Source: an uncultured Kangiella sp. (GTDB lineage: Bacteria > Pseudomonadota > Gammaproteobacteria > Enterobacterales > DSM-103792). From it: a stretch of 7,295 nt of DNA. A model generated the notes under the pieces. That model saw nothing but the letters and a program-made list of their open reading frames with translations, did no database searches and had not been told where the DNA came from. Both the position numbers and the translations under genes were made by a program. The DNA lies in contig CAMLKQ010000111.1 of NCBI GenBank assembly GCA_946480585.1, positions 1 through 7,295 on the forward strand. The letters run 5' to 3'. Below are positions 1-5,381 of this stretch, piece by piece; position 1 is the stretch's first letter; each line of letters starts with the position of its first letter.

Positions 1-534
1 TCGAGCTATGCCAGCCTGATCCAACGCACCCGCACTGCCGCTGACAACAGCTTCCTGCGCAACCACCTGCAGGAAGCCAAGTGGTTCATCAAAAGCCTGC
101 AAAGCCGCAACGAAACCTTGCTGAAAGTGGCCACCGCCATCGTGGAACAACAGATCGGCTTTTTCGAGCACGGCGAAGAAGCCATGAAGCCGATGGTGCT
201 GGCCGATATCGCCGAACTGCTCGGCATGCACGAGTCGACCATTTCGCGCGTCACCACCCAGAAATACATGCACACGCCACGTGGCATTTTCGAACTGAAG
301 TTCTTCTTCTCCAGCCATGTCGCGACAGCCGCTGGCGGCGAGGCCTCCAGTACCGCGATTCGAGCCCGGATCCGCAAGCTGATCGACTCGGAAGAGGCCA
401 ACAAGCCGCTCAGTGACAGCCAGATCGCCGATATTCTGTCCAAGGAAGGCATCATGGTTGCCCGTCGCACGGTGGCGAAATACCGCGAGGCCATGAACAT
501 ACCGCCGTCCAGCGAGCGCAAGTCGCTGGTCTGA
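1..534 (+). CDS. rpoN: RNA polymerase sigma-54 factor, C-terminal part (5' truncated by window edge)
   Basis: The reading frame is open from base 1 to the TGA at 532-534, giving the last 177 residues; the start lies outside the window. Sigma-54 directs RNA polymerase to -24/-12 promoters and needs an AAA+ activator. The diagnostic RpoN box [10 protein letters not shown] is intact at 460-489 (residues 154-163 of the fragment) and reads the -24 element. Upstream, the segment around [19 protein letters not shown] followed by FELKFFFSS is the typical sigma-54 helix-turn-helix and its extension. The early [17 protein letters not shown] stretch matches the core-binding/DNA-binding linker of the family. 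The C-terminus ([13 protein letters not shown]) ends just after the box, as usual, so this end is complete. The gene is followed by hpf, as in most gammaproteobacteria. What is seen: motif and frame. What is inferred: the missing N-terminal two thirds lie upstream. Confidence 0.97.
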   Translation, partial: SSYASLIQRTRTAADNSFLRNHLQEAKWFIKSLQSRNETLLKVATAIVEQQIGFFEHGEEAMKPMVLADIAELLGMHESTISRVTTQKYMHTPRGIFELKFFFSSHVATAAGGEASSTAIRARIRKLIDSEEANKPLSDSQIADILSKEGIMVARRTVAKYREAMNIPPSSERKSLV

Positions 535-546
535 ATTCAGCCGACC

Positions 547-562
547 TTTGACGGCCGTCGAA
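547..562 (+). repeat. Palindrome GACGGCCGTC just after rpoN
   Basis: Bases 550-559 are a perfect 10-base palindrome. With flanking T/A and T/G pairs it could fold in RNA as a 6-bp stem with a GGCC loop, 12 bases after the rpoN stop. It is not followed by a T-run, so I do not call it an intrinsic terminator. It may be an RNA 3'-end or processing structure, or chance. Confidence 0.35.
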
Positions 563-584
563 GTTCCATGCAATTCCTCCGATT

Positions 585-624
585 TGGCGCTTGAAAAGCC
601 CGCCGATTTGCACCATGTTGTAAG
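585..624 (+). promoter_or_regulatory. Possible promoter region upstream of hpf
   Basis: The 161-base rpoN-hpf gap is longer than usual and contains two weak promoter candidates. First, TGGCGC at 585-590 with GC at 598-599 gives the GG-N10-GC spacing of a sigma-54 -24/-12 site, although other consensus positions (the TT before GC) are missing. Second, TGT followed by TGTAAG (616-624) resembles an extended -10 of a sigma-70 promoter without a good -35. Either would give hpf a leader of about 65-85 bases. Both are pattern matches only, and hpf may simply be co-transcribed with rpoN. Confidence 0.25.
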
Positions 625-695
625 TGCAGCCATGACGACGGACCGCATCGCTTGCTGCGACGGCCATTGGTCTGGCGCTGAAAGAGGAAGCCACT

Positions 696-983
696 ATGCA
701 AATCAACCTGACCGGTCATCATGTCGAGATCACCGATGCCTTGCGCAGCTTCGTAAACGAAAAATTCGAAAAGCTCACCCGTCACTTCGACCATATCAAC
801 AACGTCCATGTCATCCTCAGTGTCGAAAAGCTGCGTCAGAAAGCCGAGGCCAAACTGAACGTCAACGGCGGTGAACTGTTTGCCGACTGCGAAGATGGCG
901 ACATGTATGCGGCCATTGACATGTTGATCGACAAGCTCGACCGGCAGGTGAAGAAGCACAAGGAAATGATGCGCGATCATTGA
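696..983 (+). CDS. hpf: Ribosome hibernation-promoting factor, short form
   Basis: This 95-residue protein belongs to the HPF/YfiA (sigma-54 modulation protein) family. It binds the 30S decoding region in slow-growing or starved cells and, in its short form, works with RMF to make inactive 100S ribosomes. The start MQINLTGHHVEITDALRSFV and the following KFEKLTRHFDHI and VHVILSVEK segments are family hallmarks. The central AEAKLNVNGGELFADCEDGDMYAAIDMLIDKL section and the basic tail KLDRQVKKHKE complete the beta-alpha-beta-beta-beta-alpha fold. The length equals that of E. coli HPF, and there is no C-terminal dimerisation domain of the long form. The ATG at 696 has a good ribosome binding site (AGAGGA, 683-688). 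It sits directly downstream of rpoN, the usual place, but ptsN, normally next, is absent here. Confidence 0.96.
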   Translation: MQINLTGHHVEITDALRSFVNEKFEKLTRHFDHINNVHVILSVEKLRQKAEAKLNVNGGELFADCEDGDMYAAIDMLIDKLDRQVKKHKEMMRDH

Positions 984-1007
984 TCGCCACGTTTTTTCCG
1001 GCAGAGG

Positions 1008-1061
1008 TCCGGGTTTAGCAACAAATCCGTGATTTACCGACAACATCCGTTATTTACCAAC
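1008..1061 (+). repeat. Short imperfect tandem repeat, period about 20
   Basis: Two adjacent 20-base units (1022-1041 and 1042-1061) agree at 16 of 20 positions and share TCCGT-ATTTACC-AC. A third, more decayed copy with one or more gaps (TCCGGG-TTTAGC-AAC) can be seen at 1008-1022. The array lies just after the hpf stop, and its last bases run into the left arm of the terminator at 1059. The function is unknown. It could be slippage-generated filler or a protein- or RNA-binding array. Confidence 0.5.
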
Positions 1062-1089
1062 AAAAGGGGCGACAAGCCCCTTTTGTTTT
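1059..1089 (+). terminator. Strong intrinsic terminator after hpf
   Basis: A perfect 12-base stem (left arm 1059-1070, right arm 1076-1087) with the GGGGC/GCCCC core at its tip closes a 5-base GACAA loop. The A-rich left and T-rich right flanks provide the terminal U-tract (TTTTGTTTT). Because of A-tract/T-tract symmetry it could also act on the opposite strand. It should end the rpoN-hpf transcript, implying that rapZ has its own promoter or is reached only by read-through. Confidence 0.88.
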
Positions 1090-1180
1090 GCCCGAACAGT
1101 GGGCGCCGACGGCGGTCTTTCGCTCCCCTGCCGATCGCGCCATTGGCCGTCAGCGCCGGGTGTTTTTTCACCAATCTGTC

Positions 1181-1199
1181 AGCACTGCCGTGCTACACT
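1181..1199 (+). promoter_or_regulatory. Probable rapZ promoter: extended -10 overlapped by an inverted repeat
   Basis: TGCTACACT at 1191-1199 fits an extended -10 (TGn plus TACACT, the latter 4/6 to consensus). The -35 region at the right spacing is poor. Transcription would start near 1206 and leave a leader of about 29 bases before the rapZ ATG. An inverted repeat AGCAC-TGCC-GTGCT (1181-1194) overlaps the TG and the first -10 base and could be an operator. The upstream terminator makes a promoter here necessary; the exact site is inferred. Confidence 0.5.
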
Positions 1200-1234
1200 T
1201 TGACCACATTGGAAAGCGTTGGCGTCACCGCCTC

Positions 1235-2080
1235 ATGTCTCTGGTTCTGCTCAGTGGTCGCTCCGGTTCCGGCAAATCCGTCGCCTTGCGGGCGCTGGAA
1301 GATCAGGGCTTTTACTGCGTCGACAATATCCCGGTCAGCCTGCTGCCGAGTCTGGTGCAGAAAGTTGGCCACGATCACGCCGAACTCGCGTTCTCGATCG
1401 ACGCTCGCAACCAGCTCGACGAGCTGGCGCAGTTCGAGCAGGTCTATGAGCAGTTGGCCACGCAAGGGCCACGTCCGCTGGTCATCTTTACCGATGCCGA
1501 AGAAAGCACGCTGCTGAAGCGCTTCAGCGAAACCCGGCGCCGACACCCGTTGACCCACGCCGGCCTGTCGCTAAACGAAGCCATTGCCCGTGAGCGGGAA
1601 TTGCTGAGCCCGATCGCCAGTCGCGCGGACTTGCTGATCGACACCACCACGCTGTCGAGCAATAAACTGCGTGAGCTGGTGCTGGACCGTGTGCTCGGCC
1701 GCGAAGGTGCCCGGCTTGATATCCTGTTCGAATCGTTTGGCTACAAAAACGGCGTGCCGATCGATGCCGACTATGTGTTCGATGCCCGCTGCCTCGCCAA
1801 CCCGCATTGGGACCCGGTGCTGCGTCCGCACTCCGGCCGCGACGAGCCGGTGATTCACTTTTTTGAGCAGCAGCCGCGGGTCGCCGAGTTCATCTGGCAG
1901 GTGCGAATTTTTCTGGAAACTTGGCTGCCGCGTTTCGAGCAGGAAAATCGCTCTTATCTGACCGTCGCCATCGGCTGTACCGGCGGCCAGCACCGCTCGG
2001 TGTACGTCGCCGAACAACTGGCGGCACACTTCCGGCAAAAGCGGCCGCATACCCAGGTCCGCCATCGCGATATCAAGTGA
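1235..2080 (+). CDS. rapZ: RNase adapter / nucleotide-binding protein RapZ
   Basis: This 281-residue RapZ (YvcJ/YhbJ family) protein is nearly the same length as E. coli RapZ (284). In E. coli it binds GlmZ sRNA and presents it to RNase E, so tuning GlmS and amino-sugar synthesis; elsewhere it acts as a GTPase/ATPase of less clear role. The P-loop GRSGSGKS is at residues 8-15, followed by the family signature ALRALEDQGFYCVDNIP. The C-terminal domain carries GCTGGQHRSVYVAEQLA, the most conserved C-terminal motif. I chose ATG 1235 because the protein then begins MSLVLLSGRSGSGKS, aligned with known starts; the frame stays open upstream to 1088, but those 49 residues look unrelated and cross the promoter. 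No clear Shine-Dalgarno is visible. The tail ends ...RHRDIK and lacks the KRK cluster of the E. coli end. The TGA is 8 bases before the EIIA gene, so the two probably form one operon. Confidence 0.96.
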   Translation: MSLVLLSGRSGSGKSVALRALEDQGFYCVDNIPVSLLPSLVQKVGHDHAELAFSIDARNQLDELAQFEQVYEQLATQGPRPLVIFTDAEESTLLKRFSETRRRHPLTHAGLSLNEAIARERELLSPIASRADLLIDTTTLSSNKLRELVLDRVLGREGARLDILFESFGYKNGVPIDADYVFDARCLANPHWDPVLRPHSGRDEPVIHFFEQQPRVAEFIWQVRIFLETWLPRFEQENRSYLTVAIGCTGGQHRSVYVAEQLAAHFRQKRPHTQVRHRDIK

Positions 2081-2088
2081 GTAGCGCC

Positions 2089-2490
2089 ATGAGCATCGGC
2101 TTGTTGATTCTGAGTCATGACGGCTGCGCCAGCCAGTTGCTGCGCCAGCTCGACCACCAGCAAGATGAACTCGCGCTCAATTGCATGGCGTTGATGGTCA
2201 ATCAGGAAATGACCGCCGAGGTCTTGCTGCCGCATCTTGAGCAGCGGCTGGAGCAACTGGATACTGGCAGTGGCGTGTTGTTGTTGGTCGATACCGCGGG
2301 CCCGGCACTGACCGAGGCCATCACCGGCTTGGCCCAGCGCTATTTGCTGAAAGTCCTGACCGGGTTGAATCTGCCGATGCTGCAACAAGTCCTGACCCAT
2401 CCGGATGCCGATCTCGACAGCTTGGCCGGCTTCGCCTTGCAAGGCGGTCGGCAGGGCATTCAGCTGATGGCGACACCGCTGCCCGATTGA
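2089..2490 (+). CDS. PTS EIIA domain protein, mannose (ManX/EIIA-Man) family
   Basis: This stand-alone 133-residue protein resembles the A domain of mannose-type PTS transporters. The phosphorylatable histidine is at residue 10 (MSIGLLILSHDG), the same place as His10 of E. coli ManX. Asp68 in LLLVDTAG matches the aspartate that contacts this histidine. KVLTGLNLPML (residues 88-98) matches the conserved TGxNLPML strand-turn, and GGRQGI near the end is also typical. The loop after Asp68 reads TAGPALTEA instead of the usual GGSPxN-type sequence, so the active site is altered. No EIIB, EIIC or EIID gene is near, so a regulatory rather than transport role is likely, as proposed for similar genes beside rapZ in other proteobacteria. 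An HPr gene that often follows is missing. The ATG at 2089 lies 8 bases after the rapZ stop, with only a weak ribosome site, suggesting translational coupling. Confidence 0.87.
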   Translation: MSIGLLILSHDGCASQLLRQLDHQQDELALNCMALMVNQEMTAEVLLPHLEQRLEQLDTGSGVLLLVDTAGPALTEAITGLAQRYLLKVLTGLNLPMLQQVLTHPDADLDSLAGFALQGGRQGIQLMATPLPD

Positions 2491-2525
2491 TCTGATCCTC
2501 GTCCCGGCGCTGCGCGCATTCCGCA

Positions 2526-2592
2526 CAATCGATTGCGACGTTTCCGCTCACCCGCATTTCAGCTACTCTATGCGCGCCTGCGCAGTGCGCAG
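2526..2592 (+). promoter_or_regulatory. mgtE upstream region: weak promoter and two palindromes
   Basis: The 134-base EIIA-mgtE gap contains TTTCCG (2541-2546), 17 bases before TACTCT (2564-2569), which is preceded by GC as at the rapZ promoter; both hexamers are weak. A perfect palindrome CAATCGATTG (2526-2535) lies just upstream of the -35. A second, CTGCGCA-G-TGCGCAG (2578-2592), lies at the expected start of the transcript and could form a small hairpin in the leader. I see no recognisable Mg2+ riboswitch. No terminator is visible after the EIIA gene, so read-through from rapZ is also possible. Confidence 0.35.
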
Positions 2593-2624
2593 CCTCTCCT
2601 CGCTCAATCTGTTCGGGAGCCACC

Positions 2625-3980
2625 GTGGCCGAAGCGCTCGCACAAGAAAACATGCAAAGCACGCTGGCCCGGCTCAACGCCGCGTTGCAGCGTGGCATGT
2701 ATGTGCACGTGCGCCGGCTGCTGAACGAGATCCCCGCCGCTGACGTCGCCCACCTGATGGCGTCAACGCCGCCACGCACCCGTGATCTGATCTGGAAGCT
2801 GGTCGACAGCACCCGCGAAGGCGACGTGCTGCAGCATCTGGATGAAGACATCCGGGCGATCTTCCTCGGCCGGATGGCACCGCAGGAACTGGCTGATGCG
2901 ACCCGCTCGCTCGACACCGACGATCTCGCCGACATCTTGGGCGATCTGCCCGATGACGTGTACCGCGAAGTGTTGCGGTCCATGGACGAGCAAAACCGCC
3001 AGCGGGTGCTGAAAGCGCTGTCCTATCCGGAAGACACCGCCGGCGGTCTGATGAACACCGACACCGTGACGGTGCGACCGGACGTCAGCGTCGAAGTGGT
3101 GCTGCGTTACCTGCGCCTGCGCGGTGATCTGCCCGATGCCACCGATGCGTTGTTCGTGGTCGACAGCGACGATCAATTCATGGGCACCGTCTCGCTGTCC
3201 GATCTGGTCACCAGCCAGCCGGAAGAGTTGATAGAGGATCTGATCGACGACGAAGCCCTGCGCATTCCGGTCGACATGGCCGACACCGATGTCGCCCAGC
3301 TGTTCGAACGGCGCGACCTGGTGTCGGCCGCCGTGATCAGCGAAGACGGCAAGCTGCTCGGCCGTATCACCATCGACGACGTCGTCGACGTTATCCGCGA
3401 AGAAGCCGACAGCTCGCTGAAAAGCATGGCCGGCCTCGGCGAACACGAAGAAACCTTCGGACCGGTATTCCAGTCGGCACGCCGCCGGGTAGTCTGGCTC
3501 AGCATCAACCTGATCACCGCACTCACCGCCGCACTGGTCAACAACGCATTCGAAAGCACCCTTGAACACCTCGCCGCCGTCGCGGTGCTGCTGACCGTCG
3601 TGCCAAGCATGGGCGGCGCGGCCGGCAATCAGGCGGTGACGCTGACCATCCGCGGTATTGCGCTCGGTCACATCGAACAATCGAACTACCGCTGGCTGAT
3701 CGGAAAAGAACTTGCGATCGGCGCGCTCAACGGTTTGCTGCTGTCAATCGCGCTCGGTTTTGTCGTTGCAGTATGGAAAAGCACCGCGCTCGGTTTGGTC
3801 ATTGGCACCGCGCTGTTCAGCACACTGCTGATTGCCAGTTTCGCTGGCGTTGGCATTCCGCTATTGCTGCGCAAACTGGATTTGGATCCGGCGCTCGCCG
3901 GCAACATGCTGCTGACCACTGTCACCGATATCATGGGTCTGCTGACCTTCCTTGGCCTGACCACACTGATCCTGTTGTAA
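2625..3980 (+). CDS. mgtE: Magnesium transporter/channel MgtE
   Basis: This is a complete 451-residue MgtE, the usual length. MgtE is a dimeric inner-membrane Mg2+ channel gated by cytoplasmic Mg2+. The N-terminal alpha-helical (MgtE_N) domain covers about residues 20-135 and ends in the signature YPEDTAGGLM (134-143). Two CBS domains follow (about 140-200 and 204-262); acidic segments such as EELIEDLIDDE would sense Mg2+. A connecting helix leads to five predicted membrane segments between about 287 and 451. The pore motif PSMGGAAGNQ is at 327-336. TTVTDIMG carries Asp435, equivalent to the Mg2+-binding Asp432 of Thermus MgtE. The start is GTG 2625, preceded by GGGAG (2615-2619) at good spacing; an in-frame ATG nine codons later lacks such a site. 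It converges with the antiporter gene on the other strand. It may be transcribed from its own promoter or as the last gene of the rapZ operon. Confidence 0.97.
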   Translation: MAEALAQENMQSTLARLNAALQRGMYVHVRRLLNEIPAADVAHLMASTPPRTRDLIWKLVDSTREGDVLQHLDEDIRAIFLGRMAPQELADATRSLDTDDLADILGDLPDDVYREVLRSMDEQNRQRVLKALSYPEDTAGGLMNTDTVTVRPDVSVEVVLRYLRLRGDLPDATDALFVVDSDDQFMGTVSLSDLVTSQPEELIEDLIDDEALRIPVDMADTDVAQLFERRDLVSAAVISEDGKLLGRITIDDVVDVIREEADSSLKSMAGLGEHEETFGPVFQSARRRVVWLSINLITALTAALVNNAFESTLEHLAAVAVLLTVVPSMGGAAGNQAVTLTIRGIALGHIEQSNYRWLIGKELAIGALNGLLLSIALGFVVAVWKSTALGLVIGTALFSTLLIASFAGVGIPLLLRKLDLDPALAGNMLLTTVTDIMGLLTFLGLTTLILL

Positions 3981-3983
3981 GCC

Positions 3984-4008
3984 AAAAACGCCGGCGGATA
4001 AACCCGAC
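3984..4008 (-). terminator. Possible weak terminator for the antiporter gene
   Basis: Read on the minus strand, GTCGG and CCGGC can pair as a 5-bp stem around a 9-base loop, followed by GTTTTT (3984-3988). It lies about 35 bases beyond the antiporter stop, between the convergent genes. The stem is short and has one G-U pair, so the call is weak. I found no convincing terminator for mgtE in the same gap. Confidence 0.3.
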
Positions 4009-4042
4009 ACAGCGGCAGCGCGAATGGCTGGCGATGACCGCG

Positions 4043-5320
4043 TTACACCGGTTTTCCGTCCGCCATTTTGCTATCTGCCACGTCGCTTTCTGCCACGCCA
4101 GATTCTGACGCTGCGTTCGCTGGCAATGGCGCATCCCCTCCTCCCGCCATAGTCGCTGGCAGCGGCGGCCCCATTTCGACCAGTTCAAAGCTGACCGCCC
4201 GCGGGAACACAAACGATGGCAACGCGGTGGTCACACAGGCGTAAACGACCAGCGCACCAAACATTTCCGGCGCCAAGCCGTAACGGCTGCTGGCAATCGC
4301 CGCGAGCACCAGCGTGAACACCAGCGTTGGCGTCAGGGTGATGGCAATGCGCAAACTGCTGCGCGGCGGCTCGTCACGAAAGGTCAGTCGGCGCTGCAGC
4401 CAGAACACGCCGATACGCAGCGGAATCACCAGCACCGAGATCAGCAACCCCCACCACAAGGCCGCCAGACTGATCGCCTCGGTCGGGATGGACATGCCGG
4501 CATAGAAGAAATAAAACGGCACAAAGAATGACGCGAACAAGCGCACCGCGTGCAGGTTTTCATCGGAAGCCAGCGCCGGCATCCGGGTACGCAGCATGCG
4601 GGCAACAAAACCGGCCAGGAACGCCCCCACCAGGTAATACACGCCCAAGGCTTTGGTCAGATAGGCTGCCAGCAAGCCCACCATCACCAACAAGGAAAAT
4701 TCCGATCCCGGCGCATGCGGCACCACCAACCGGCCCAGCAACAAGAACAGCAGCGGTAAGCCAACGATCATCGCAATGAGCGCGGTTGAAGACAGCAGCA
4801 ACGAACTCGCCGACTCCGATTGCAACACCAGGAACAGCAACAGCAACGCCAACAACTCAATGGCGATTGCCTTGCTCGACACCCAGAAGCACTCGTCGGC
4901 GCTGAGCCCGAGCCGGCCCAGCGAATCCAGAATGAAGCCGGTCGATGGCGTGAACAGCGCCAGTGCGATGACGCTGGCGAGCGGCAACGACAGATCGCCC
5001 CAGCGCTGCAACAGGTACACGGCCAGCGCCAGAATCACGGCATAGGTCAGCACATTGCCGAGCAGCGGACGCCAGCCTTTTTTGAGCTCGTCGAGATCGA
5101 TTTCGAGACCGGCAAACAGGAACAGCGAGGAAATGCCAAGCACCGACAGCAGGGCGATGGTTTTGTCTTGGCTGAACTCGGCGGCGACGAACGTCGCCAG
5201 CACACCAAACGCCAGACAGGTGAGCGGCGCCGGAATGCGAAACCGCTGCAAGGCGCGCGGCAGCACCAGCAAACCGAGAATCAAACCGAGGTAAATCAGA
5301 TCGCTGCTGATCGCAGGCAT
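4043..5320 (-). CDS. Cation:proton antiporter, CPA2 (Kef/NapA-like) membrane domain
   Basis: This 425-residue inner-membrane protein has about 11-13 hydrophobic segments and resembles the Na+/H+ exchanger domain of the CPA2 family, which swaps Na+ or K+ for protons. Family features are a first helix right at the N-terminus (DLIYLGLILGLLVLPRAL), LFLFAGLEIDLDELKK (residues 66-81), TPSTGFILDSLGRLGL in the core, and LVGAFLAGFVAR (230-241). At the usual ion-binding DD/ND position the sequence reads AIAIE, leaving Glu155 as the likely acidic residue. There is no TrkA-N (nucleotide-binding) domain; instead a roughly 45-residue Pro/Gly/Ala-rich acidic tail ends in repeated S-x-V/M-A-D/E units. In-frame ATGs also exist at 5368 and 5422. 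I prefer 5320 because it puts the first helix at the family position, lies below the inverted repeat and probable promoter at 5347-5366, and avoids overlap with pmbA. No start has a clear Shine-Dalgarno. The transported ion cannot be told from sequence. Confidence 0.88.
   Translation of the reverse strand: MPAISSDLIYLGLILGLLVLPRALQRFRIPAPLTCLAFGVLATFVAAEFSQDKTIALLSVLGISSLFLFAGLEIDLDELKKGWRPLLGNVLTYAVILALAVYLLQRWGDLSLPLASVIALALFTPSTGFILDSLGRLGLSADECFWVSSKAIAIELLALLLLFLVLQSESASSLLLSSTALIAMIVGLPLLFLLLGRLVVPHAPGSEFSLLVMVGLLAAYLTKALGVYYLVGAFLAGFVARMLRTRMPALASDENLHAVRLFASFFVPFYFFYAGMSIPTEAISLAALWWGLLISVLVIPLRIGVFWLQRRLTFRDEPPRSSLRIAITLTPTLVFTLVLAAIASSRYGLAPEMFGALVVYACVTTALPSFVFPRAVSFELVEMGPPLPATMAGGGDAPLPANAASESGVAESDVADSKMADGKPV
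4058..4102 (-). repeat. 45-base tandem repeat coding the antiporter's C-terminal pentapeptides
   Basis: Three consecutive 15-base units encode SGVAE, SDVAD and SKMAD, just before the terminal GKPV. The DNA units share a GTGGCAGA-type core in the first two copies and have drifted in the third. In-frame slippage duplication is the likely origin. The segment lies in the hydrophilic tail beyond the last membrane helix. Confidence 0.6.
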
Positions 5321-5346
5321 GATGGCAAGAAAAGACAAGACATACA

Positions 5347-5366
5347 GGCCTGCAGTGTAGCAGGCC
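5347..5366 (-). promoter_or_regulatory. Perfect inverted repeat enclosing a -10-like TACACT, between pmbA and the antiporter
   Basis: The arms GGCCTGC and GCAGGCC (7 bases each) flank exactly TACACT on the minus strand. With the preceding TGC the centre reads TGCTACACT (5354-5362), identical to the extended -10 proposed for rapZ; no good -35 is visible. Transcription would start near 5347, about 27 bases before the ATG at 5320. In RNA made from pmbA the repeat would form a GC-rich 7-bp hairpin, starting 16 bases after the pmbA stop. It is followed by a T-rich but interrupted stretch, so it may instead be, or also be, a pmbA terminator. Confidence 0.5.
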
Positions 5367-5381
5367 ATGCGAACCGCAGGC

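Noticed and set aside
1008..1061. CRISPR array
   Set aside because: Units are directly adjacent, with no spacers, and are imperfect and few.
1200..1228. TTGACC (1200-1205) as a -35 for rapZ
   Set aside because: No acceptable -10 lies 16-18 bases downstream, and transcription would start too close to or inside the ATG region.
1088..1234. Upstream extension of the rapZ reading frame (49 extra residues)
   Set aside because: The extension has no family similarity, crosses the proposed promoter and begins within the terminator; RapZ proteins start at MSLVLLSGRSGSGKS-like sequence.
1029..1517. Open frame of 162 codons on the plus strand, overlapping the terminator and the start of rapZ
   Set aside because: It runs through the terminator hairpin and out of frame through the RapZ P-loop region; the Ser/Arg/Cys-rich translation resembles nothing.
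2491..2624. Mg2+-sensing riboswitch (M-box or mgtA-type leader) before mgtE
   Set aside because: The leader would be too short (about 50 bases from the promoter candidate), and I see no multi-helix architecture.
2763..3680. Long open frame of 305 codons on the minus strand, opposite mgtE
   Set aside because: It lies wholly antisense to a well-recognised mgtE, its translation is rich in His/Gln/Asp typical of an antisense frame, and it has no ribosome site.
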